This document shows positions 28,794 through 37,177 of a stretch of DNA of 64,000 nucleotides, piece after piece. Position 1 is the stretch's first letter, and the number at the start of each line of letters is the position of its first letter. Position numbers and translations under genes: made by a program. The DNA lies in the NCBI RefSeq assembly GCF_030413615.1, contig NZ_CP129236.1:1038001-1102000 (forward strand), in the 5' to 3' direction. A model generated the notes under the pieces. The model was not told the origin of the DNA, searched no databases, and worked only from the letters and a program-made list of their open reading frames with translations. Source of the stretch: Planococcus shixiaomingii (GTDB lineage: Bacteria; Bacillota; Bacilli; Bacillales_A; Planococcaceae).

Positions 28794-28822
28794 ATCTTAT
28801 CGTTAATATCCAATGAAATCAA
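28794..28822 (-). promoter_or_regulatory. Promoter of tetR
   Basis: On the minus strand, -35 TTGATT (28817-28822) and -10 TAAGAT (28794-28799) are separated by 17 nt. The two operator sites flank it. Confidence 0.7.
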
Positions 28823-28828
28823 CTTTAT

Positions 28829-28841
28829 TAGACTGATGGTA
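28829..28841. promoter_or_regulatory. Operator site 2 for the TetR regulator
   Basis: TAGACTGATGGTA, inverted partner of site 1 with centres 53 bp apart (about five helical turns). It lies upstream of the tetR -35 and 8 nt upstream of the MFS -35. Confidence 0.65.
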
Positions 28842-28849
28842 TATTATTG

Positions 28850-28878
28850 TTGATAAAAATGAACAAGCGGTATAGAAT
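28850..28878 (+). promoter_or_regulatory. Promoter of the MFS efflux gene
   Basis: -35 TTGATA (28850-28855) and -10 TAGAAT (28873-28878) with 17-nt spacing, 48 nt before the start codon. Confidence 0.7.
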
Positions 28879-28925
28879 AGTGCAATGAAGAAAAATACAG
28901 TTTCAAATTACGGAGGAAGAAAAGA

Positions 28926-30395
28926 ATGACAGAACAGAAAAAACCGCCTTATGGCATTATTGCAATACTCTTTACCGGGGCGTTCGTAACTATCTTTACG
29001 CAGACCTTATTAAACATCGCTTTGCCTGAAATTATGGCAGACTTGAATGTCACACCTTCAACAGTGCAATGGCTTGTAACGGGTTATATGCTGGTGAACG
29101 GTATTTTGATTCCGGCAAGTGCGTTCTTTATCCAGCGCTACTCAAACCGCTCAATCTTCATTTTGGCGATGTCGTTGTTTTCACTCGGCACATTGCTGGC
29201 AGGACTGGCGCCGACATTCAGCATCTTGCTTGCAGGCAGAATGATTCAAGCTTCTGGTGCAGCGCTCATGATGCCGCTCTTGATGAATGTTATACTGGCA
29301 GCTTTCCCCGTAGAGAAGCGTGGCTCGGCCATGGGAGTATTCGGTCTTGTCATGGTCGTGGCTCCTGCAATCGGACCGACACTTTCCGGATTTATCGTTG
29401 AACATTACTCATGGCGGGTGTTGTTCTTCATCATCTTACCGGTCGCTTTGATTTCGCTGGCACTCGGGATCTTCAAATTGAAAAACTTGACGTTCCAAGA
29501 CAGAAACATCTCTTTGGATAAACCATCACTCGTTCTTTCAAGCATTGGGTTTGGCGGCATCTTATACGGCTTCAGTTCTGCCGGAACAATGGGTTGGGAC
29601 AACGTGGCAGTGTACGGCACAATAGCGATCGGCGTGGTTTCGCTTATCGTCTTCATTTTCCGCCAATTGAAATTGAAAGAACCGTTGCTTGAAGTGCGCA
29701 TCTATAAATACCCGATGTTCGCTTTGTCATCCGTAATTTCAATTACTCTTTCCATGTCGATGTTTTCGGCTATGATATTGATGCCGATTTATGTACAGAC
29801 GATCAAAGGCATATCGCCGATCGATTCAGGTTTGTTGATGCTTCCAGGCGCCCTCGTTATGGGCTTTATGTCGCCGGTTACAGGCCGGCTCTTTGATAAA
29901 TTCGGTGCCAAAGTGCTGGCAATTCCAGGACTGGCCATCGTTGTGGCAACTACTTATTTGTTCAGCCAATTGTCGCTTGAAACTACTTATTTTGAAATCA
30001 TGGCCATCTACACGGTTCGTATGTTTGGGATTTCAATGGTCATGATGCCGGTTATGACGAACGGATTGAACACTTTGCCGATGAAAGCTTATCCGCACGG
30101 AACAGCGATCAACAATACATTGCAACAAGTCGCCGGAGCAATCGGTTCTGCATTCCTGATCACGCTGATGAACACGCGGGCGGAATCGACGGGCAAGGAT
30201 TTGGCAATGAGTGGTGCAGCTCCTGAGAGCATCAAGAATATTGCCATGCTTGACGGCATCAACTTCGCGTTCTTCGTTTCCACATTCATTGCGCTTATTG
30301 CATTAATATTGGCGTTGTTTATCAAAAAGCCGGTTCGTCCAGCTTCTGAAGCGGAAAAAGCAATTGTCTACAAACAAAAAGAAGTAACTGAATGA
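28926..30395 (+). CDS. MFS drug efflux transporter, DHA2 (EmrB/QacA) type
   Basis: A 489-residue membrane transporter of the 14-span drug:H+ antiporter 2 family. Motifs seen: TLLNIALPEIMADLNV-PSTVQWLVTGYML (motif D1 region, with the W-x-x-x-x-Y-x-L pattern), LLAGRMIQASGAALMMP (motif B), and GVFGLVMVVAPAIGPTLSGF (motif C of exporters). It resembles Bacillus LmrB/YhcA-type pumps; the drug is not predictable. GGAGGAAG precedes the ATG. The divergent TetR gene and operators suggest induction by its substrate. A terminator follows. Confidence 0.92.
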   Translation: MTEQKKPPYGIIAILFTGAFVTIFTQTLLNIALPEIMADLNVTPSTVQWLVTGYMLVNGILIPASAFFIQRYSNRSIFILAMSLFSLGTLLAGLAPTFSILLAGRMIQASGAALMMPLLMNVILAAFPVEKRGSAMGVFGLVMVVAPAIGPTLSGFIVEHYSWRVLFFIILPVALISLALGIFKLKNLTFQDRNISLDKPSLVLSSIGFGGILYGFSSAGTMGWDNVAVYGTIAIGVVSLIVFIFRQLKLKEPLLEVRIYKYPMFALSSVISITLSMSMFSAMILMPIYVQTIKGISPIDSGLLMLPGALVMGFMSPVTGRLFDKFGAKVLAIPGLAIVVATTYLFSQLSLETTYFEIMAIYTVRMFGISMVMMPVMTNGLNTLPMKAYPHGTAINNTLQQVAGAIGSAFLITLMNTRAESTGKDLAMSGAAPESIKNIAMLDGINFAFFVSTFIALIALILALFIKKPVRPASEAEKAIVYKQKEVTE

Positions 30396-30401
30396 CAAAT
30401 A

Positions 30402-30436
30402 AAAAAAGGCCAGCCCTTATTAGGCAGGCCTTTTTT
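30402..30436 (+). terminator. Terminator after the MFS gene
   Basis: AAAAAAGGCC-A-GCC pairs with GGC-A-GGCCTTTTTT; the loop is CTTATTA. Confidence 0.9.
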
Positions 30437-30451
30437 GATTCTAAAAAAGCG

Positions 30452-30480
30452 TTGCAGCGCCAAATATGATACACTAGATG
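30452..30480 (+). promoter_or_regulatory. Possible promoter of the helicase-ampS unit
   Basis: TTGCAG (30452-30457) and TAGATG (30475-30480) with 17-nt spacing. Confidence 0.4.
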
Positions 30481-30504
30481 CATCGAAAAGAAGGTGGAAT
30501 CAAC

Positions 30505-31659
30505 ATGACTTTTATAAATGAACTCAATCCAATTTTGCAAGAAAAATGGGAGAAATCCGGATTTGAAACTCCGATGCCTATTCAAGAACAAATGATTCCG
30601 GAAATGATTGCCGGCAATGACATCGTAGCAGAATCTCCGACAGGATCTGGTAAAACGCTTGCTTATGTTTTGCCAATTCTTCAACGCGTCAATCCCGCTA
30701 AAGCTTCTATTCAAGCAATGATTATCGCTCCATCCCAGGAGCTGTCAATGCAAATCGTCAATGTCCTGCGCGACTGGACGGAAGGTACCGACATAACAGT
30801 CGCACAATTGATTGGCGGTGCCAATATGCAGCGCCAACTTGAAAAACTCAAGAAAAAACCGACGATTGTAGTAGGGACGCCAGGCCGGTTAAATGAACTA
30901 GTGAAAACTAAAAAATTGAAAATGCATGAAATCCGTACAATCGTTTTAGATGAAGGCGACCAGTTAATGGCGCGCGAGCACCGCAATATCATGAAGGATC
31001 TAATTGAAAAAACACAGCATGACCGCCAGTTAGTCCTAGTATCTGCAACGATTACGGAAGAAGTTGAAATGGTGGCGGAACGATTGATGACGCATCCTAC
31101 GCGCCTTAGTGTGACAGCAGAAGATTTGCCGATGTTCGGCAAAGTGACACATTCCTTTATCAAAGTGGACGAACGCGACAAAACCGATTTGCTGCGCAGA
31201 ATTTCTCATATTGAAGGCGTAAAAGCTTTAGCGTTCGTAAACAACTTAGACCAGTTATTGATGAAAGAAAACAAACTTAAGTTCCGTGACGCGAAAATTG
31301 TCGCACTGCATTCTGAAATGAAAAAAGACGAAAGAAAAAAAGCGCTTGATTCCTTCCGAAAAGGTGAGGTTTCGGTGTTGATCGCGACAGAAGTGGCTGC
31401 ACGCGGATTAGATATTGATCTTGTGACACATGTAATTCATGTAGATGTGCCGCAAACTGTTGACCAGTACTTACATCGTTCGGGCAGAACAGGAAGAGCG
31501 GGGGCAGACGGGGAAGTCTTGACGCTTCTCGCATATGCCGACGAACGCCATTATAAGAAATTCACCAAAGAATTGCCTTCAAAGCCGGTGCAAAAAGTGC
31601 TCCATGGAGGCAAGCTGATCGAAGGATCGAGCAAAACAATTTCCGCAAAGGGGAAATAA
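30505..31659 (+). CDS. yfmL: DEAD-box RNA helicase, YfmL-like
   Basis: A 384-residue superfamily 2 helicase without the long C-terminal tail of CshA or DbpA. It has the Q motif (FETPMPIQEQMIP), Walker A SPTGSGKT (44-51), TPGR, motif II as DEGD at 149-152 instead of DEAD, motif III SAT (180-182), and motifs V/VI (ATEVAARGLDIDLV, HRSGRTGRAG). YfmL in Bacillus has a similar size and a DETD variant, and takes part in 50S ribosome assembly at low temperature; the role here is inferred from that. AAGGTGG sets the start at 30505, nine codons into the open frame. An aminopeptidase gene follows 2 nt later. Confidence 0.87.
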   Translation: MTFINELNPILQEKWEKSGFETPMPIQEQMIPEMIAGNDIVAESPTGSGKTLAYVLPILQRVNPAKASIQAMIIAPSQELSMQIVNVLRDWTEGTDITVAQLIGGANMQRQLEKLKKKPTIVVGTPGRLNELVKTKKLKMHEIRTIVLDEGDQLMAREHRNIMKDLIEKTQHDRQLVLVSATITEEVEMVAERLMTHPTRLSVTAEDLPMFGKVTHSFIKVDERDKTDLLRRISHIEGVKALAFVNNLDQLLMKENKLKFRDAKIVALHSEMKKDERKKALDSFRKGEVSVLIATEVAARGLDIDLVTHVIHVDVPQTVDQYLHRSGRTGRAGADGEVLTLLAYADERHYKKFTKELPSKPVQKVLHGGKLIEGSSKTISAKGK

Positions 31660-31661
31660 GG

Positions 31662-32891
31662 ATGACATTTGAAGAAAAATTGGAGCAGTACGCACAATTA
31701 ACGGTTTCTGTAGGACTGAACGTCCAAAAAGGCCAGCTGGTGGTTATAAACACCACGACCGATACAATTGAATTTACGCGCCTTGTTGTGAAGAAAGCCT
31801 ACGAAGCCGGAGCAAAAATGGTTCAAGTGAATTACAATGATCCGGTCCATACGCGAATTCATTTTGAAATGGCGCCAGACGAGGCTTTCCAAGAATATCC
31901 GAAATGGTCCGTCGTCCAACGCGACGAAGTTATTGACACGGGTGGTTCATTTTTATGGATCGATGCAGAAGACCCGGATTTGCTTACGGGCATTCCAGCT
32001 AAGCGGTTGGCGGCTTCCCAAAAAGCTGCTGGTAAAGCTTTAGAGCGTTATCGCCAAGCTGTAGGTTCCGATAAAGTGGCATGGTCAATCGTGGCAATCC
32101 CATCTCAAAAGTGGGCGGAAAAGATATTCCCTGGCCATGAACCTGAAGAAGGAATGCGCAAGCTATGGGAAGCGATTTTCAAAACGGTGCGCATTGGGGA
32201 AGGCGACGCTGTCCAATTGTGGAAAGAACATATCGAGACATTGGAAAAACGTGCTTCTCAGTTAAATGATAAAAAATACGCCAAACTGCATTATCAATCT
32301 ACGGACACGGATTTGACCATTACTCTTCCGGAAAAACACATTTGGCTTACAGGAGCTGCTAAAACCCCTCAAGGCAATGCGTTTATCGCCAATATGCCGA
32401 CAGAGGAAGTTTATACAGTACCGGCTAAATACGGGGTAGATGGACAAGTCCGCAATACAAAACCGCTCGTTTATCAAGGCAATATCATCGATGGGTTTTC
32501 CTTAACATTTGAAAAAGGGAAAATAGTAAAAGCAGAAGCGGAAATAGGGCAGGAATTGCTTAGAGAAATGATTGGTGCGGATGAAGGCGCCGCGTATTTA
32601 GGCGAAGTGGCTTTAGTGCCGCATCATTCGCCGATTTCGGATTCTAATATTCTATTTTTTAACACGCTGTTTGATGAAAATGCCTCAAACCATTTGGCGA
32701 TCGGCGATTCCTATCCGACTTGCTATGAAGGAGCCCGCGATTTGGAGCGTGCGCAATTAGAGTCGATCGGGTTGAATACATCGATTGTCCATGAAGATTT
32801 CATGATCGGTAGCGAAAAAATGGATATTGACGGCATTTTCGAAGACGGATCAAGAGAGCCGATTTTCCGGAATGGAAACTGGGCTTTTTAA
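31662..32891 (+). CDS. ampS: M29 family aminopeptidase AmpS (copy 1)
   Basis: A 409-residue metallo-aminopeptidase (thermophilic aminopeptidase T family). The C-terminal metal site is complete: E in YLGEVALVPHHSPIS, then DENASNHLAIG, and the IVHEDFMIGSEKMDIDGI stretch with ligand His and Asp. The end, EPIFRNGNWAF, is shared almost exactly with copy 2 at 43359. It frees N-terminal residues from small peptides in the cytosol. It starts 2 nt after the helicase stop, and is followed 12 nt later by the esterase gene. Confidence 0.93.
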   Translation: MTFEEKLEQYAQLTVSVGLNVQKGQLVVINTTTDTIEFTRLVVKKAYEAGAKMVQVNYNDPVHTRIHFEMAPDEAFQEYPKWSVVQRDEVIDTGGSFLWIDAEDPDLLTGIPAKRLAASQKAAGKALERYRQAVGSDKVAWSIVAIPSQKWAEKIFPGHEPEEGMRKLWEAIFKTVRIGEGDAVQLWKEHIETLEKRASQLNDKKYAKLHYQSTDTDLTITLPEKHIWLTGAAKTPQGNAFIANMPTEEVYTVPAKYGVDGQVRNTKPLVYQGNIIDGFSLTFEKGKIVKAEAEIGQELLREMIGADEGAAYLGEVALVPHHSPISDSNILFFNTLFDENASNHLAIGDSYPTCYEGARDLERAQLESIGLNTSIVHEDFMIGSEKMDIDGIFEDGSREPIFRNGNWAF

Positions 32892-32903
32892 GAGGTGATC
32901 ATA

Positions 32904-33797
32904 GTGAAGAAAATGTTGATGATAGCAATAGCGATTTTGGCAATCTTCAGTGTTTCTTTTTCTGCAGAGGCGGCCATTAAAATACCGGCGGTGTATGTGG
33001 CACTCGGCGATTCACTTGCTGCCGGGCAAACACCCGATTCAAAAATCGATGCAGGATACGCGGATTTGATCGCACAAGAGCTGTCCCGCAATCAGCCGAT
33101 CGCATTTTATACGAAACAACTGGCGTTTCCCGGCTTTACAACTGGAGATGTGTTGGAGCGAGTCAAGTCAGAGCAAGCACAGCAAGCGTTAGCTTCTGCC
33201 AATATCATTACGCTGTCTGCTGGCGCAAACGATTTGCTGCGCCTTGTTCAATCCAATCCAGAATCAGGGGCACTGGCGTTTCAGCAAATTCAAGTGGATT
33301 TTGCATTAAATGAAGCGCGTATCAATATGGAAGCTATTCTGGCTGAACTTGAAAAAAGAGCGCCAAATGCGGATGTTTATGTAATGGGATATTATTTTGC
33401 ATACCCGCACGTGCGTGAAAGCCAGAAAGAAGGCACGGCCAAACAACTCGACCGGCTCAATGAAATTTTAAAGCGAAGTGCAAAAAAAGCCGGTGCAACG
33501 TTTGTTTCGGTTGATAAAGGTTTCGGTAAAAATGCTACTGATAAAGTACCGAATCCAGGAGATGTCCACCCGAATTTTAAGGGTTACCAAGTAATGGCTA
33601 ATGCCTTTTTCAGCCATTACCAAAAAGGATGGAAAGTGGAAAAGCTGGAGTTGCCAAATCCAAATCCATTGACGTTCGATGAAGTCATGAACAACCAAGA
33701 ACAGCAGCAAGATACCGCAGATGGCATTTCAGCCCGTCCTTCAACTCACTGGACAAAAGATTACTTGGCGCTGCGTGAAGCCCTGCTGTACGTTTAA
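32904..33797 (+). CDS. Secreted SGNH/GDSL hydrolase
   Basis: A 297-residue exported esterase or lipase. A signal peptide is clear: basic start, hydrophobic core (residues 4-20) and a likely cleavage site after SAEAA. The SGNH blocks follow: VALGDSLAAG with catalytic Ser37, Gly in GFTTGDV, SAGANDLL with Asn, and the Asp-His pair in NPGDVHPNFKGY. The start is GTG at 32904 after AGAGGTGAT; the open frame begins three codons earlier. Substrate is unknown; relatives act on lipids or O-acetylated cell-wall sugars. It ends the yfmL-ampS unit. Confidence 0.88.
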   Translation: MKKMLMIAIAILAIFSVSFSAEAAIKIPAVYVALGDSLAAGQTPDSKIDAGYADLIAQELSRNQPIAFYTKQLAFPGFTTGDVLERVKSEQAQQALASANIITLSAGANDLLRLVQSNPESGALAFQQIQVDFALNEARINMEAILAELEKRAPNADVYVMGYYFAYPHVRESQKEGTAKQLDRLNEILKRSAKKAGATFVSVDKGFGKNATDKVPNPGDVHPNFKGYQVMANAFFSHYQKGWKVEKLELPNPNPLTFDEVMNNQEQQQDTADGISARPSTHWTKDYLALREALLYV

Positions 33798-33805
33798 TAA
33801 CATAT

Positions 33806-33842
33806 AAAAACCGCTCCGGAAATAATCCGGAGCGGTTTTTAT
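33806..33842. terminator. Bidirectional terminator
   Basis: A perfect 15-bp stem AAAAACCGCTCCGGA/TCCGGAGCGGTTTTT serves the esterase gene and the small gene on the other strand. Confidence 0.93.
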
Positions 33843-33845
33843 ATG

Positions 33846-33989
33846 TTAACGTTTCGGCTGGTTTGTTTTATATGGTGTCGTCGTTGGTGCACTGCCAGCT
33901 TTTCTCTTATTCATCGCTTTACGGATAATCGGGTAAGCGATTGGTCCATATTTAATGGCTGTTTTTACGATACGGCCTATTCCCATCAT
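33846..33989 (-). CDS. Small basic protein, 47 residues, unknown
   Basis: A short frame begins MMGIGRIVKTAIKYGPIAYP, goes on with IIRKAMNKRKAGSA and ends in a polar, Thr/Pro-rich tail. It is rich in Lys and Arg and has an amphipathic first half. A GGAGAG ribosome site lies 5-9 nt before the ATG pair, and the strong terminator at 33806 follows immediately. That gene-like setting supports it as a real small gene. I do not recognise a named family. Confidence 0.6.
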   Translation of the reverse strand: MMGIGRIVKTAIKYGPIAYPIIRKAMNKRKAGSAPTTTPYKTNQPKR

Positions 33990-34055
33990 GATCTCTCCAT
34001 TCATAGTTAAGGTAATATACAGTTCCCCAAAACGGCAAAAAGCAAACCTTATTTC

Positions 34056-35126
34056 TTACGATAGCGCATGTACCAGAAGAATCGACTTGTAATCGAAAAT
34101 GCTGGAAATGACAACGTATTCCTCATCTCCGTGCCAATCGGCGCCGGCTGGTCCGAATTCGATAGCGCCTTCGCCGCCCATGGCGGGAGCATAATAGCGG
34201 GTATCTGCCGCACCGTGCTGGCCAAACATTACCGGTTCAGAGTGAGCAACTTTGCGGATGGCTTGCTGCAACGATTGAATGTAAGGATGTTCTGGTTTAG
34301 TAGTAAGAGCGGGAGTGGAACTTTCTGCTTTATAGTCCATGTCCAGTCCAAGTGTTTTTGCAAGTTCAGCCATTTGGGCGACGATAATTTCCGAAGCTTG
34401 TCCTGGCAAAAAGCGGATATCGTAAGACATTTGGCAGAGATCCGGCACAACATTATAACGGTCACCCGCATGGATGATGGCCAGATTGACTGATGGATGA
34501 GCAAAATATGGCGTTGATTCTTGTTGAAATGGAAGATCAGCGACTTTGCTATGAAACATCATTGCGCATTCGATTGCATTGAGGCCTTCCCAAGGGCGGC
34601 TGCCATGTGCCGGTTTGCCCGTGAACGTTAAATCCATATGCAAAACACCTTTCGACTGCAGCCCGACTTTTAAGTCGGTCGGCTCGCCGCAAATGACGAA
34701 GTCACCGCTGAACCCTTGATTGACAAGCCATTCGGAAGTATGGTGGCCGCCGATTTCTTCATCTGTCACGATATGCAATTGAACCACGCGGGAAAGAGCT
34801 TTGTCATCCAGTTCCACAAAAGCCGCCATCATTGCCGCGACGCCGGCTTTCATATCAGCAGAGCCGCGGCCGTAAAGGCGCCCCATTTTTTCGACAGGAA
34901 TATACTGGCTGTCATGGCCGGGGACAACATCAACATGGCCGTTCCAAATGACTGTCTCGTTTCCTTGTCCCTTCTCGGCAGTCAGCATTAAGTAGCCGTT
35001 ATTGTTATGAATGGTGACTTCTTGATTGTGGTCTTTTAGCCAGCCGGCACAAAATAGAAGCGCTTCGTTTGCACCGGTTTTGGTATCGCTTTTGATTTGG
35101 ATCAGTTGCTTTAAAAGTTCAATCAT
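34056..35126 (-). CDS. M20 family metallopeptidase (ArgE/DapE/ACY1/CPG2 type)
   Basis: A 356-residue zinc hydrolase. Metal and catalytic residues are in place: H64-x-D66 in NGHVDVVPG, D91 in GRGSADMKAG, the EE pair in VTDEEIGGHH, E in CGEPTDL, and His in a late GPAGADWHGDEEYV. The lid domain is present. It probably releases an amino acid from an acylated or dipeptide substrate; acetylornithine and succinyl-diaminopimelate deacylases share the fold. The start is uncertain: the ATG at 35126 has no close ribosome site, but an AGGGGGTGAA lies ahead of a hairpin directly before it. GTG at 35156 is an alternative. Confidence 0.87.
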   Translation of the reverse strand: MIELLKQLIQIKSDTKTGANEALLFCAGWLKDHNQEVTIHNNNGYLMLTAEKGQGNETVIWNGHVDVVPGHDSQYIPVEKMGRLYGRGSADMKAGVAAMMAAFVELDDKALSRVVQLHIVTDEEIGGHHTSEWLVNQGFSGDFVICGEPTDLKVGLQSKGVLHMDLTFTGKPAHGSRPWEGLNAIECAMMFHSKVADLPFQQESTPYFAHPSVNLAIIHAGDRYNVVPDLCQMSYDIRFLPGQASEIIVAQMAELAKTLGLDMDYKAESSTPALTTKPEHPYIQSLQQAIRKVAHSEPVMFGQHGAADTRYYAPAMGGEGAIEFGPAGADWHGDEEYVVISSIFDYKSILLVHALS

Positions 35127-35133
35127 TGTGGAG

Positions 35134-35156
35134 CAGCCAAACGGATTGGCTGCTTT
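35134..35156 (-). promoter_or_regulatory. Hairpin between ribosome-binding site and start of the M20 gene
   Basis: On the minus strand, AGGGGGTGAA is followed by AGCAGCC, a 9-nt loop, GGCTGCT and then CCACAATG. If the 7-bp stem forms, the ribosome site comes to normal distance from the ATG at 35126; unfolded, it is about 30 nt away. Confidence 0.4.
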
Positions 35157-35187
35157 CACCCCCTTCGAGAATTTGCGAACAGTCTTG

Positions 35188-35216
35188 TTGCTTTCGTTCA
35201 ATAGCTTAGGTACAAT
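35188..35216 (+). promoter_or_regulatory. Promoter of the TPP riboswitch-thiT unit
   Basis: TTGCTT (35188-35193) and TACAAT (35211-35216) with 17-nt spacing, about 30 nt upstream of the riboswitch. Confidence 0.55.
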
Positions 35217-35243
35217 ATCAATGGTACCTAATTTAATGTATAC

Positions 35244-35328
35244 ACCACAAGGGGAGCTTTTGCTGAGAGTGAACAAATTTGTTCTTACCCTTCGAACCTG
35301 TAAGTTAATGCTTGCGCAGGGATGTGGA
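35244..35328 (+). promoter_or_regulatory. TPP riboswitch (thi box)
   Basis: The conserved parts are all present in order: P1 CCACA (35245-35249) with TGTGG (35323-35327), GGGGAGC, GCTGAGAG, TTACCCTT-GAACCTG and the AATGC-GCGCAGGGA block. TPP binding should favour the terminator just downstream (35346-35379), so thiamine shuts off thiT. Class and target are well established. Confidence 0.95.
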
Positions 35329-35345
35329 TGGAAACCTGCCCTTAT

Positions 35346-35379
35346 GCGGCGTCAGGCTCTATCCTGACGCCGCTTTTAT
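35346..35379 (+). terminator. Riboswitch-controlled terminator before thiT
   Basis: A perfect 11-bp stem GCGGCGTCAGG/CCTGACGCCGC (35346-35356 with 35363-35373) with a TTTTATAT tail. Confidence 0.9.
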
Positions 35380-35443
35380 ATGGAAAAATGGTTTTATTCT
35401 GCTGTCCCTTCTGGTGTTGTGCAAAACACATAAGGAGGAAGTT

Positions 35444-36019
35444 ATGAGAAATCAACGCGTTTTGTTAATGATGGAGATTGCAATTTTTGGAGCACTTGGA
35501 TTTGTACTTGATTTTGTCGCTTTCAAGATGCCGCAAGGAGGGTCTGTCAGTTTAGTGATGATTCCAATCATCTTGATAGCTTTCAGAAGAGGCGTAGCTG
35601 CCGGTGTGCTTACAGGCTTGTTTGTCGGCTTGCTGCAAATTGTCACAGGTGTCATTTCGGTGACGCCGCTTTCCTTTGGATTTGTCGTTTTGCAAGTTAT
35701 CCTGGATTATCTTGTCGCTTACGGTGTCGTCGGATTTGCTGGAATGATGCGAGGCAGCTATTTGAATAGCGAGAAAGCAGGAAAGACCGGCAAGATGATT
35801 ACAGCAATTGTGGCAGGTGTCTTGATTGGATCTTTCTTGCGGTATGTGGTCCATGTTATCACAGGGGTCTTGTTCTTCGGAATGTTTGCTGAAGGCAATG
35901 TTTTAATCTACTCGATCATTTATAACGCTACGTATATGATACCGGTTTTTTTATTAGCTGCTGTGGTGTGTTCTATACTTTTTGCAGCCGCTCCAAAATT
36001 GGTGAACAGCGAAGCGTAA
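35444..36019 (+). CDS. thiT: Thiamine transporter ThiT (ECF S-component)
   Basis: A 191-residue membrane protein with about six spans, the substrate-binding subunit for thiamine in energy-coupling factor transporters; it works with the shared EcfT and ATPases encoded elsewhere. The first span has ALGFVLDFVAFKMPQGGSVSL with the conserved helix 1 loop, and the C-terminal part has the thiamine-site pattern around YNATYMIPVFLL. The frame is open upstream through the riboswitch, but AAGGAGGAA places the start at 35444. Control by the TPP riboswitch confirms the substrate. Confidence 0.95.
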   Translation: MRNQRVLLMMEIAIFGALGFVLDFVAFKMPQGGSVSLVMIPIILIAFRRGVAAGVLTGLFVGLLQIVTGVISVTPLSFGFVVLQVILDYLVAYGVVGFAGMMRGSYLNSEKAGKTGKMITAIVAGVLIGSFLRYVVHVITGVLFFGMFAEGNVLIYSIIYNATYMIPVFLLAAVVCSILFAAAPKLVNSEA

Positions 36020-36022
36020 TAC

Positions 36023-36062
36023 AGAAAAGAGGACTATCATTAGGAGAGTCCTCTTTTCTTAT
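36023..36062 (+). terminator. Terminator after thiT
   Basis: A 13-bp perfect stem AGAAAAGAGGACT/AGTCCTCTTTTCT followed by TATT. Confidence 0.85.
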
Positions 36063-36176
36063 TGTCCAGACTCCAGTGCCCAGCCCCTCGAGGTCGCGGT
36101 CTGTCTAAAAAATCATGGCATAAACGCCATAATTTTTAGACCTCCAGCGCTTGTCGGGGCTTACATGGGCACTTAC
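36062..36176. repeat. Dispersed palindromic repeat (family 2), copy A
   Basis: The element has nested arms: GTGCCC/GGGCAC (36076-36081 with 36167-36172), AGCCCC/GGGGCT, GAGGTC/GACCTC and an inner GTCTAAAAA...TTTTTAGAC hairpin. A copy in the opposite direction is at 47096-47208; both share CCTCCAGCGCTTGTC and CTC-AGGTCGC blocks. From memory, such elements recur between genes in Bacillus and relatives. Confidence 0.75.
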
Positions 36177-36189
36177 GCTTTTCTTATGG

Positions 36190-36977
<788 letters not shown>

Positions 36978-36983
36978 ATGTGA

Positions 36984-37016
36984 AAAGGCTGCCGAGAAAA
37001 TCGGCAGCCTTTTTTA
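36984..37016 (+). terminator. Terminator after map
   Basis: A 13-bp stem AAAAGGCTGCCGA/TCGGCAGCCTTTT plus T-run. Confidence 0.92.
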
Positions 37017-37121
37017 TGCCGCTTCAGGAGCGGTGTATTTTCATGTTTTGTAGCTAGGGCAGCAATGCAGGTGCACTGCTGAACCAATCGTTGTGCCTTC
37101 ACCCAAACAACCCTCTCTAAT

Positions 37122-37164
37122 AAAAAACTGTAGACAGCTCGAAGTGATCGAGTTTGTCTACAGT
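37122..37164 (-). terminator. Terminator of the TspO-like gene
   Basis: ACTGTAGACA/TGTCTACAGT outer stem with AGCTCGA/TCGAGTT inside, ending in a six-T run on the minus strand. Confidence 0.88.
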
Positions 37165-37177
37165 CTTTAAGGTCTGC

